NCBI RefSeq assembly: GCF_014107495.1
Contig: NZ_CP041969.1
Span: 4,451,501-4,515,500 of the forward strand
Direction of reading: 5' to 3'
DNA length: 64,000 nt
Source: Cohnella cholangitidis
GTDB taxonomy: Bacteria; Bacillota; Bacilli; Paenibacillales; Paenibacillaceae
In this document: positions 46,344 through 54,421 of the stretch, piece after piece
Layout of the letters: each line of letters starts with the position of its first letter
How positions within the stretch are numbered: the first letter of the stretch is position 1
Program-made: the position numbers and the translations under genes
The notes under the pieces: model-generated
Told to the model about the DNA's origin: nothing
Databases searched by the model: none
The model's input: only the letters and a program-made list of their open reading frames with translations

Positions 46344-46521
46344 TCCGCCCGAAAGGTATAATTTTTGCACTCGTTTAGTTGATTCTGTGAGTCTGCGGGA
46401 GCAGCCATCCATGATAACCTAAGTCTCAGACAGACACCCATACCCGCAAAAGCAATCACAAAAATCGGGATGCTGTGGAGAGTGGAATCATGGATTTTCC
46501 ATTTCAAAGGGAGGCTTTTCA

Positions 46522-47619
46522 ATGAAAAGAAGTTTGTCCATCGTACTCTGCATCATGCTTGCTTCGGTTCTGGTCTTGGCCGCCTGCGGCAAGAACGAGA
46601 GCAAACCGTCCGAATCGGCGGCGACTAGCGGCGCAAGCGCCTCGCAAGGAGAATCCAAAGAAATCAAACCGATCGTCGTCGGAGTGAGCAACGGTTACAT
46701 CGGCAACGGCTGGAGAACGCAAATGACGGAAGCGATCGAACAGCTCGCGGAAGATTACAAACAAAAAGGTTGGATCGAGAAGATTATCGTACAGCACGCG
46801 GGCGTAGACGTGAACAACCAAATCGCGCAAATTCGCAACATGATCAACGCCAAAGTCGATTTGCTGCTCATTGACCCCAATTCTGAAACCGCTCTCAATC
46901 CGGTAATCGAAGAAGCGGTCAAGAAAGGAATCACCGTTATTACCTTCGATCAGCCGGTTACGACGCCGAAATCGATCAACGTCGTTATCGACCAGCAGGA
47001 GTTCGGAAGAAACCTTGCCGAGTGGTTCGTGAACGAGCTGGACGGCAAAGGCGATATCGTCATCGTCAGCGGATTGGCGGGAAGCTCCGCCAACGTTAAC
47101 CGTTTGATCGGAATGAAGGAAGTGCTCGCGAAACATCCGGATATTAAAGTTTTGACGGAAGTGAACGGCAACTGGGATGAAGCGAACGCGCAGCAAGTGA
47201 CTTCGAACCTGATCGCTTCGTATCCTAAGATCGACGGCGTACTCACGCAGGATGGCATGGCGCTTGGCGTAGTTAACGCATTCCAAGCCGCGAATAAGAA
47301 GCTCCCGGTTATTACGGGCGAGAATAACGTTGCCTTCCTTAAGAAGTGGAAGGAATTGAAAGACAGCGAGGGCTTCAGCACTTACGGCCAGAACAATCCT
47401 CCGGGAATCGGCGCGACGGCGCTCGGAATCGGCGTAAGAATGCTCCAGGGCAAGAAAAGCAATTTGCCTATGAAAGACAACACTTTCTACTACCCGATCA
47501 GCACGCACATCAAGAACGACACTCTAGAAGCCGAATTGAACAAGGTTGCGGACAAGCCTGATACGTTCACGCTTGACGAGTGGCTGTCCGAGGAGCAACT
47601 GAACGCGTTTTTCGAATAA
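46522..47619 (+). CDS. Sugar ABC transporter substrate-binding lipoprotein
   Basis: Extracellular sugar-binding protein of 365 residues, type I periplasmic-binding fold of the ribose/xylose group. The signal ends VLVLAAC (lipobox), followed by a Ser/Ala-rich tether. The binding-fold signature reads VVGVSNGYIGNGWRTQM, with later blocks LLIDPNSETALNPVIEEA and DGVLTQDGMALGVVNAF. GGGAGG precedes ATG 46522. It heads a four-gene import operon plus an epimerase. Confidence 0.94.
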   Translation: MKRSLSIVLCIMLASVLVLAACGKNESKPSESAATSGASASQGESKEIKPIVVGVSNGYIGNGWRTQMTEAIEQLAEDYKQKGWIEKIIVQHAGVDVNNQIAQIRNMINAKVDLLLIDPNSETALNPVIEEAVKKGITVITFDQPVTTPKSINVVIDQQEFGRNLAEWFVNELDGKGDIVIVSGLAGSSANVNRLIGMKEVLAKHPDIKVLTEVNGNWDEANAQQVTSNLIASYPKIDGVLTQDGMALGVVNAFQAANKKLPVITGENNVAFLKKWKELKDSEGFSTYGQNNPPGIGATALGIGVRMLQGKKSNLPMKDNTFYYPISTHIKNDTLEAELNKVADKPDTFTLDEWLSEEQLNAFFE

Positions 47620-47705
47620 CGCCATAACGGCCGTAAGTGCAACAATCGATACGACGAGAGAGGGAGTACCGAGGTATTCCCTCTTTCGATAAGAGGAGAC
47701 TGGCC

Positions 47706-49220
47706 ATGCAATTACTCGAAGCGAAATCGTTGCGTAAATCCTATGGCGGAGTCATGGCACTTCGCGACGGCAATCTAATCTGCAAGCAAGGAAAAGTATG
47801 CGGGCTGCTCGGGGCTAACGGTTCGGGGAAGTCGACGTTCTCGAAAATGATATCGGGCGTCGTGAAGCCGGACGGAGGAGAAATCTGGTTCGACGGCGAG
47901 CGGCTTAACGTCGCGAATCCGCAGGAAGCCAAAAAGCACGGAATCATCATGGTTCACCAGCATCTCAGTCTCGTTCCCGAGTTGACCATCTGGGAGAATA
48001 TGACGCTTGGCTCCGAGCCGGAAAGCTCGATAGGTTTCATGAACGATCGGCAATCGAAGGAGCTCGCCGCGACTTATTTGTCCAAATTCGCCCCGGAACT
48101 GTCGATCGACGAGAAGGTGAAAGACTTATCGCTCGCGCAAAAACAGTTCGTGGAAATCGCCAAAGCCATTTCCCATAAGCCTAAGCTGCTTATTCTTGAC
48201 GAACCTACCGCTCCGCTCGAGACGTCCGAGGTAGAGAAGCTCTTCGCCGTCATGCGCGAATTGAAGGCGCACAACACGTCGATTATTTTTATCTCCCATC
48301 GATTATGGGAAATCAAAACCATTTGCGATTACGTAGTGGTGTTCCGAAACGGGGAAACCGTCGGCGCCATCGATTTCGAGACCGAAGCCAAGGACGAGAA
48401 TCTGATCGTCTCCATGATATCCGGCAAGGAACATCGGCACGCCAAAGACAATGCTCCAGCCAGCAGCGCCATACAGTCGGAAAAGATGCTCGAAGTCCGG
48501 GAGCTCATGCTCCGCAAATCGAAGGATCGGGTGAGCTTTGATATAAAGAAAGGCGAAATCGTCGGCCTTGGAGGACTGCAAGGACAAGGGCAAGAAGAGC
48601 TGCTTCTCGTGTTGTCCGGTCTCGTCCAGCCGAAGCAGGGCCAAATTTCGCTGGGCGGGAAGAATCTAAAGCTGAGGCATCCAAAGCATGCGGTGAGGGA
48701 AGGCATGGTTCTCGTGCCGGGAGACCGGCATAAGGAAGGGCTGTTCCTGCAGCATGACGTGCTGCTTAACTTGATCTATCCGCAATTCGCGACGAAGAAA
48801 ACCGGATTCTTCCTTAACATGAAGAAGCTGAAGGCGGAGGCTAATGACGTTATTCGCCAAGTGAACATCGTGCCGAACGATCCCGGCAAAGTCGTGCAGT
48901 ATTTAAGCGGCGGCAATCAGCAGAAGGTCGTCGTAGGCAAGTGGCTGCCGTTATCCCCTAAGGTGCTGCTGCTCAGCGATCCTGCAAAGGGCGTCGACAT
49001 CGGAGCCAAGAAGGAATTGTACGATACGGTCAGAAAGTTGGCCGCGCAAGGAACTTCCGTTCTTCTGTACGCAAGCGACCATGAAGAATTAATGGATATT
49101 TGCGACCGCGTATTCATCTTGTTCGAGGATCAGATCGTGGATGAATTGATGCCTGCCGATTACAGCGAACAACGTTTCGTGTCGTCATCCCTGCGTTCGG
49201 CGAAGGCCGCGGTAAATTAG
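47706..49220 (+). CDS. Sugar ABC transporter ATPase, double domain
   Basis: RbsA/XylG-type ATPase of 504 residues with two ABC modules. The first has Walker A GANGSGKST, a signature near DLSLAQKQFVEIA, and Walker B LLILDEPTAPL. The second module has the altered Walker A region GGLQGQGQEELL and the signature LSGGNQQKVVVGKWL, as usual for this family in which the second site is degenerate. ATG 47706 follows AAGAGGAG; the upstream frame lacks a ribosome site. It sits between the binding protein and two permeases. Confidence 0.94.
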   Translation: MQLLEAKSLRKSYGGVMALRDGNLICKQGKVCGLLGANGSGKSTFSKMISGVVKPDGGEIWFDGERLNVANPQEAKKHGIIMVHQHLSLVPELTIWENMTLGSEPESSIGFMNDRQSKELAATYLSKFAPELSIDEKVKDLSLAQKQFVEIAKAISHKPKLLILDEPTAPLETSEVEKLFAVMRELKAHNTSIIFISHRLWEIKTICDYVVVFRNGETVGAIDFETEAKDENLIVSMISGKEHRHAKDNAPASSAIQSEKMLEVRELMLRKSKDRVSFDIKKGEIVGLGGLQGQGQEELLLVLSGLVQPKQGQISLGGKNLKLRHPKHAVREGMVLVPGDRHKEGLFLQHDVLLNLIYPQFATKKTGFFLNMKKLKAEANDVIRQVNIVPNDPGKVVQYLSGGNQQKVVVGKWLPLSPKVLLLSDPAKGVDIGAKKELYDTVRKLAAQGTSVLLYASDHEELMDICDRVFILFEDQIVDELMPADYSEQRFVSSSLRSAKAAVN

Positions 49221-49247
49221 TTTATCTCTATTTTGGGGTGAGTCGAA

Positions 49248-50210
49248 TTGAATGGACAAAATCGCTTGCATAAGCTCCAGCATCATAGCTTGTTCCCGAT
49301 CGTTATTATTTTCTTGATCGTCGTCGCCGTCAATGCCTACTTGCAGCCGGGATTTTTCACCTTCGACGTCTTCCAGTCCAACTTGGCCAGCTTTACTCCG
49401 CTCGTGCTCGCAAGCATGGCGCAAGCGGTCGTCATTCTCGTGGGAGGAATAGATCTGTCCCTCGGCATGGCGATTACGTTGTCGACGGTCATTATGGCCG
49501 CGACCATGAACGATTCGCCTTCCAGCGTCATCTTGGGAATCGGTCTCTCTCTCGTCGCGACGTTCGCGGTCGGGGCGTTGAACGGGATTACGGTCGGCTA
49601 CTTGAAGCTGCCGGCGATTATCTCGACGTTCGCCGTGTCCGCCATCTGCTACGGAGCGGCGCTTCTGATTATGCCTCAGCCCGGCGGGTATATTCCTTCC
49701 TTCTTCTACGAGACGTATCAGACGAACATCGCTTCCTTCTTGCCGATGTCCTTAGTCATTATCATTATCGGACTCGTCATCTGGGGATTCATTCAGAGGC
49801 GGAAAATCTATCGTTATATTTATGCCGTAGGTGGCAGCGAGCAGGCGGCCTACGCTAATGGGATCAACACGAAGAAGGTCAAACTGTACGCTTTCCTGAT
49901 CAGCAGCGTTTTCATCGTGTTGACGGCATTGGTCGTCGTTTCCCAGACCGCGACGGGGGATGCGAACATGGGCCGGGCGTATACGCTCAACTCGATCGCC
50001 GCGGTCGTTATCGGAGGAATCAGCCTTCAGGGCGGCAAAGGCAACTTGATCGGCGCGGTTCTGGGCGCATTGATTCTCGGATTCATTTCCAATATTATTT
50101 TCTTCGCGAATCTGTCCTCCTTCTACCAGGATTTGATTAAAGGCTTGATTATTATATTCGCGCTGACGCTGTCCATTCTTCCGACGCTTCGGAAGAAGGC
50201 GCTTGCCTAA
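49248..50210 (+). CDS. Sugar ABC transporter permease 1
   Basis: Membrane permease of 320 residues and eight to ten helices, ribose/xylose type (BPD_transp_2). The core motif VVILVGGIDLSLGMAI near residue 60 and the IGGISLQGGKGNLIGAVLGALIL block near 250 are characteristic. The start is TTG 49248 after GGGGTGAG. Its 3' end lies 20 bases before the second permease. Confidence 0.93.
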   Translation: MNGQNRLHKLQHHSLFPIVIIFLIVVAVNAYLQPGFFTFDVFQSNLASFTPLVLASMAQAVVILVGGIDLSLGMAITLSTVIMAATMNDSPSSVILGIGLSLVATFAVGALNGITVGYLKLPAIISTFAVSAICYGAALLIMPQPGGYIPSFFYETYQTNIASFLPMSLVIIIIGLVIWGFIQRRKIYRYIYAVGGSEQAAYANGINTKKVKLYAFLISSVFIVLTALVVVSQTATGDANMGRAYTLNSIAAVVIGGISLQGGKGNLIGAVLGALILGFISNIIFFANLSSFYQDLIKGLIIIFALTLSILPTLRKKALA

Positions 50211-50230
50211 TCGGGAGGTCGACAACAAGC

Positions 50231-51223
50231 ATGAGCCAATTGCAAACAAGCGAGGCGCGGAATTCGGGCTTGACGCTGCAGAAAGTCAAGAGCCATGGCA
50301 GCTTTAAGGTACTCGTCGCCTACGTGCTCGCCGTATTGATTTTCATTGCGGGTCAGATCATTTCCCCCGGCTTCGGGGAATTCTCCAATATTATGAACGT
50401 GCTGAACATATCCGCGTTGCTGGGGTTCATCGCCTTGGCGCAGATGCTCGTCGTCTTGTCCGGCGGCGAAGGCATCGATCTGTCCGTAGGGGCGATGGCT
50501 TCTCTCGGCGCCGTGATGTCTTCGCAAATCATCGGCGGTCTGGACGGGAATTTGCCTCTTGCGGTATTCGTCGTATTGGCCGTCGGATTCTTGATCGGCT
50601 GCGTCAGCGGGATTGGCATTTCCTATTTCAAAGTACCGCCGCTCGTCATGACGCTGGCGATGGCAAGCGTTATTCAAGGCGCGGGACTCGTCTATACGAA
50701 CGGTCAGCCGAAAGGCATGGCTTCTCCGTTGCTTAAAGAACTCGGGACGGGCAGGACGGCGGGAATTCCCAATCTCGTCTTCGTATGGATCGTGCTAGCC
50801 GCTATCGTCGCGCTGTTTCTCACCCGCACGAAATGGGGCAAACTGCTGTACGGATTAGGAACCAATAGGCTAACGACGGAATTGTCCGGCGTGAGGACAA
50901 GGGTCGTTCGCACGGTCGTGTACGGCGCAAGCGGCGCGATATCGGCGATCAGCGGCATGATGCTTCTTAGCTATACGGGAACGGCGTTCCTGGATATCGG
51001 CGCGACTTATATGCTGCCTACGATCATTGCGGTCGTCATCGGAGGCATCGCGTTAACGGGAGGATTAGGAACCTATAACGGTACCGTTGCGGGCGCGATT
51101 CTATTGACCTCCCTGAGCAGCATCCTCATTACGCTGAACATTAGCGAAGGCGGGCGGCAGATCGTCTATGGTATCATATTGTTGCTCTTGCTCGTTGCTT
51201 ATGGCAGGCAAAAAACAACGTGA
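50231..51223 (+). CDS. Sugar ABC transporter permease 2
   Basis: Second membrane permease of 330 residues, same family as the first. It carries LVVLSGGEGIDLSVGAMASL near residue 75 and IGGIALTGGLGTYNGTVAGAILL near 275. Two distinct permeases mean a heterodimeric channel. It is followed 28 bases later by the epimerase gene. Confidence 0.93.
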   Translation: MSQLQTSEARNSGLTLQKVKSHGSFKVLVAYVLAVLIFIAGQIISPGFGEFSNIMNVLNISALLGFIALAQMLVVLSGGEGIDLSVGAMASLGAVMSSQIIGGLDGNLPLAVFVVLAVGFLIGCVSGIGISYFKVPPLVMTLAMASVIQGAGLVYTNGQPKGMASPLLKELGTGRTAGIPNLVFVWIVLAAIVALFLTRTKWGKLLYGLGTNRLTTELSGVRTRVVRTVVYGASGAISAISGMMLLSYTGTAFLDIGATYMLPTIIAVVIGGIALTGGLGTYNGTVAGAILLTSLSSILITLNISEGGRQIVYGIILLLLLVAYGRQKTT

Positions 51224-51251
51224 CGAAGCGAAGACGAAAGGTTGAAGCGCG

Positions 51252-52229
51252 ATGAGTCGATATGCAGCGAACCGAATTATTAAAGACGGAATGGCCGTTA
51301 TTGAGCTAACGGATGCCGGAAGCGATTCCGTAGCGGAGATCGTTCCCGAGGTCGGAAACAATCTCTATCGTTTCGAGAGCGGCGGGCGGCAAGTTCTCGT
51401 GCCGCCTGCGAGCGTAAGCTCGTTCAAGGACGTCGAGTTGGCGGATTTTCAATACGGTACGCCGATTTTGTTTCCTCCTAATCGGGTGAAGGACGGACGA
51501 ATGAGTTATAAAGGAAGGGAATATCATCTTCCGCTGAACGAACCGCCTCATTTTCATTTGCACGGGGAGATTTGCTCCAAGGCATGGGAAGTCGTCGAGA
51601 CGGGGGCTTCGGAAGAGCGCGGCGCTTACGCGATCAGCCGATTCCGCTATGCCGCGCATCCTGCAATCATGGCTTATTTTCCTCATCCTCTTACTTTTAC
51701 CGTTACCGTCTCGCTCCGAGAAGGGCGGCTTGAGATGAACGGGACGATCGCGAACGAGGGACAAGACGAAGCGCCGTTAGCTTTCGGGCTCCATCCGTAT
51801 TTCGCTATTCCCTTTGGCAATGGAGAAGAGATCAGGCTGCAAGTTCCCGCGACGGCGGAGTGGCCGGTCACGAACCTGGCACTGGTTGCGGGCAAGCCGG
51901 AGGTTACGGCTTACAGCCGCAGCTTAAGCGAAGGCGTCTCTATCGCCGACTATCCGCAGCTTGGCTGCAATCTCTTGACCTTGGCTGGCGGAGATAGCAC
52001 TTGCCGCATGGAGATGAAAGATAGAGGTTATACGATTGCCTATCGATTCGGACCGGAGTTCCCTTACGTGCTGCTTTTCCGCCCCGATTGGTCATCGGCC
52101 TACTCGCTTGAGCCATACACTTACGTGACCGATGCTTTTAATCTCCCATACGAACACGAATGGACTGGCGCTCGGGGGATTGCAGCCGGAGAGACGTTCC
52201 GCTTTAGCACGAGCATGTGGGTGGAGTAG
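51252..52229 (+). CDS. Aldose 1-epimerase family protein
   Basis: Galactose-mutarotase-fold enzyme of 325 residues, expected to interconvert sugar anomers after import. Family features are FQYGTPILFPPNRVKDGRM, a likely catalytic histidine in FHLHGE and a second in GLHPYF, and a late glutamate in YSLEPYTYVTDAFN. No signal peptide. It is the last gene of the sugar import operon and ends at a terminator. A short related fragment is found at 36402-36452. Confidence 0.9.
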   Translation: MSRYAANRIIKDGMAVIELTDAGSDSVAEIVPEVGNNLYRFESGGRQVLVPPASVSSFKDVELADFQYGTPILFPPNRVKDGRMSYKGREYHLPLNEPPHFHLHGEICSKAWEVVETGASEERGAYAISRFRYAAHPAIMAYFPHPLTFTVTVSLREGRLEMNGTIANEGQDEAPLAFGLHPYFAIPFGNGEEIRLQVPATAEWPVTNLALVAGKPEVTAYSRSLSEGVSIADYPQLGCNLLTLAGGDSTCRMEMKDRGYTIAYRFGPEFPYVLLFRPDWSSAYSLEPYTYVTDAFNLPYEHEWTGARGIAAGETFRFSTSMWVE

Positions 52230-52270
52230 GCTGGGATTAGGCGCATGCGCGAAACCGAATTATAAATGGA

Positions 52271-52310
52271 AAGAGGCTGAGCGGCGATTTATCGCTGTTC
52301 AGCCTCTTTT
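52271..52310. terminator. Terminator after sugar operon
   Basis: AAGAGGCTGA pairs with TCAGCCTCTT; the loop contains a second small hairpin GCGAT-TT-ATCGC; T4 follows. It lies between convergent genes. Confidence 0.85.
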
Positions 52311-52325
52311 GTGCTTTTGTTAGGG

Positions 52326-52742
52326 CTAGAAGATTCTTTCGGAAGCCATCGCATCCGCTTTTGTTACATGCACTGTGCCATGGGGGTGATGAGGTGGTGC
52401 ATAGATCACGTATACTTTGAGCGGTCTATTCCCCGTATTGGTTACATTATGCCATTTTCCGGCGGGTATCATAATCGCATAGTCATCATATGCCATTGCT
52501 TGAAAATCTAAATGATCTTTGCTATCACCCATTTGAACAAGCCCCTGACCTTCTTCGATTCGAATAAATTGGTCTGTCGTCGGATGGACTTCCAATCCGA
52601 TGTCTTCGCCGACGTTAATGCTCATCAAAGTCACTTGAAAATGTTTTCCCGTCCATAAAGCGGTGCGGTAATTGTTGTTGAGCTTAGCTGCTTGGTTAAT
52701 ATTCACTACGAACGGTTTTGGACCATAATCCTGCAAAATCAA
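52326..52742 (-). CDS. Cupin domain protein, start uncertain
   Basis: Small beta-barrel protein with metal-ligand histidine/glutamate motifs: GLEVHPTTDQFIRIEEGQG and PAGKWHNVTNTGNRPLKVY. No enzyme activity can be assigned. The listed start is TTG 52742, but it has no ribosome site. The same frame stays open upstream and encodes an aromatic, Asn/Tyr-rich segment (for example NNYHGYNWNAHYWSFYNQN) back to a GGAGG at 52831-52827, where an ATT codon (52817) is well spaced. Relatives in this family also have Tyr-rich N-termini, so the true protein is probably about 163 residues. Confidence 0.82.
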   Translation of the reverse strand: MILQDYGPKPFVVNINQAAKLNNNYRTALWTGKHFQVTLMSINVGEDIGLEVHPTTDQFIRIEEGQGLVQMGDSKDHLDFQAMAYDDYAIMIPAGKWHNVTNTGNRPLKVYVIYAPPHHPHGTVHVTKADAMASERIF

Positions 52743-52988
52743 GTTTCTATAATAAGAGTTCTGATTGTAAAAGCTCCAATAATGAGCATTCCAATTATAA
52801 CCATGATAATTATTAATTGAATAACGCCTCCATTCAGGTAATGTCGCCTTATCCTATGCAGATGCCTAGATAAAGGAAAGCATTATGCTCAAGAATGGGC
52901 TTGAGCCCGCATTATAATAAATCCTTGTTTTCCGGGGAATACATAATTCGATTACCTACTATGGCGTAGTTTGGGGGCAATAAGCTTC

Positions 52989-53672
52989 ATGAAATTCATA
53001 AATCTCACTTGCGAACTTGTTGTGGGATTTTCCATGCTTTTCATAGTCGTTAAGATTGTAGGAAGAAAGATCATCACTCAAGTAACGCCATTCACGTTTA
53101 TAACCGCCATTGTAATGGGAGAGATCCTTGGGAACGCGCTTTATGACCCCGAGATCGGGATTGGCGAGATTATCTTTGCCATTTGCCTATGGGGATTATT
53201 ACTGCTTGTTGTCGAATACATAGGACAGAAATCATTGAGGTTTCGAGGTTTCGTTGAAGGGAAACCGGCCGCGCTCATTAAAAACGGAGTCATAGACCGA
53301 GAAGAACTGAAAAAGAATCGGATGAACCTAAATCAGTTACAAAGCTTGCTTCGGCAAAGCGAAACTTTTTCGATTCGGGAAGTTGCCTACTGCTATCTGG
53401 AACCGAACGGATCGATCAGCATTCTCAAAAAGGCGAAGTATCAAAAAACAACATTGGAGGATTTCAAAATGCCGGGTAAGCCGGTTCATGTTCCCGTTAC
53501 CCTCATTCGAGACGGAAAAGTATTGTGGGATGAGGTCAAGGATCTGGGGTTCGACGAATCGTGGTTAAAGAAGAAACTGCTATCCCAACATGTTTCGGAT
53601 TACAAAGACGTTTTAATAGCCGAATGGTTGGTTGGGGACGGAATTTTCGTGCAAACCTATGCAAAGGCGTAG
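52989..53672 (+). CDS. DUF421 domain membrane protein
   Basis: Membrane protein of 227 residues with three N-terminal helices (about 5-85) and a soluble C-terminal domain, the usual DUF421 (YetF-like) layout. Conserved blocks are GRKIITQVTPFTFITAIVMG and FVEGKPAALIKNGVIDREEL. The later NRMNLNQLQSLLRQ segment is also typical. ATG 52989 follows GGGGG. In Bacillus such proteins occur in spores and vegetative membranes with unclear function. Confidence 0.9.
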   Translation: MKFINLTCELVVGFSMLFIVVKIVGRKIITQVTPFTFITAIVMGEILGNALYDPEIGIGEIIFAICLWGLLLLVVEYIGQKSLRFRGFVEGKPAALIKNGVIDREELKKNRMNLNQLQSLLRQSETFSIREVAYCYLEPNGSISILKKAKYQKTTLEDFKMPGKPVHVPVTLIRDGKVLWDEVKDLGFDESWLKKKLLSQHVSDYKDVLIAEWLVGDGIFVQTYAKA

Positions 53673-53698
53673 TTGGATTGGATGGATGAACGATTGGG

Positions 53699-53738
53699 AA
53701 GGCCGAGGAGCGATTTATCGCTGCCCGGCCTTTTTTTT
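53699..53738. terminator. Terminator after DUF421 gene
   Basis: AAGGCCG pairs with CGGCCTT; the inner part again holds AGCGAT-TT-ATCGCT; eight T follow. It also overlaps the convergent response regulator's 3' end. Confidence 0.85.
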
Positions 53739-54408
53739 ATTTGGGCTCGGATCCTCCCGGCCATCTTCCTAGACCGGCTTCCCTCGCAAGCAGAATGGCT
53801 TGGGCTCGATCGACAACCTGCAGTTTATTCAAGATGTTCGATACGTGATTCCGAATCGTCTTTAAGCTGAGTTGGAACGATAGGGCAAGATCGGCCATCG
53901 TCTTCCCCTTGGCCAACTGCTCTAGGATTTCCGTCTCTCTGAAGGTCAATCCCGGGAATATCTCTTTTTGCGGCGGATTCTGAATCGTATTGAAATAAAA
54001 CATCATCTTGCTGGCGATTCCCGGGCTGAAGATGGCTTCCCCGTCCGCGACGGCGACAAGAGCACGGATAATCTCTTTGGGTTTGGCTCCTTTGAGCAGA
54101 TAGCCGCGAGCGCCTGCCCGGATCGCCGAAAAGACGGAATTATCGTCGTCGAACATGGTCAGGATCAGAATTCGGATGTGCGGGCTCGTCATGATGATTT
54201 GTTGGGTGGCCTCGATCCCGTTGACGCCGGACATGCTGATGTCCATCAAGATCAGATCCGGCTGCAACGATTCGGCCAAACGCACGGCTTCGTCTCCTGA
54301 TTCCGCTTCCCCCACGATCTCCAATTCCTCGTATCCCTGAAGCACGGCGATGATTCCTTCCCGGAAAAGGGGGTGGTCATCCGCTATCAATATTTTCATT
54401 TTCTCCAA
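53737..54408 (-). CDS. NarL/LuxR-family response regulator
   Basis: Response regulator of 223 residues: receiver with D10/D11, phosphoacceptor D56 in LILMDISMS, and YLLKGAKPKE lysine, then a LuxR helix-turn-helix containing LTFRETEILEQLAKGKTMAD and LSLKTIRNHVSNILNKL. The start is TTG 54408, eight bases after AAGGAGG; the ATG three codons on is too far away. It lies 13 bases after the kinase gene. The likely target is the divergent membrane protein gene. Confidence 0.94.
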   Translation of the reverse strand: MEKMKILIADDHPLFREGIIAVLQGYEELEIVGEAESGDEAVRLAESLQPDLILMDISMSGVNGIEATQQIIMTSPHIRILILTMFDDDNSVFSAIRAGARGYLLKGAKPKEIIRALVAVADGEAIFSPGIASKMMFYFNTIQNPPQKEIFPGLTFRETEILEQLAKGKTMADLALSFQLSLKTIRNHVSNILNKLQVVDRAQAILLAREAGLGRWPGGSEPK

Positions 54409-54421
54409 TGATGGAACCTCC

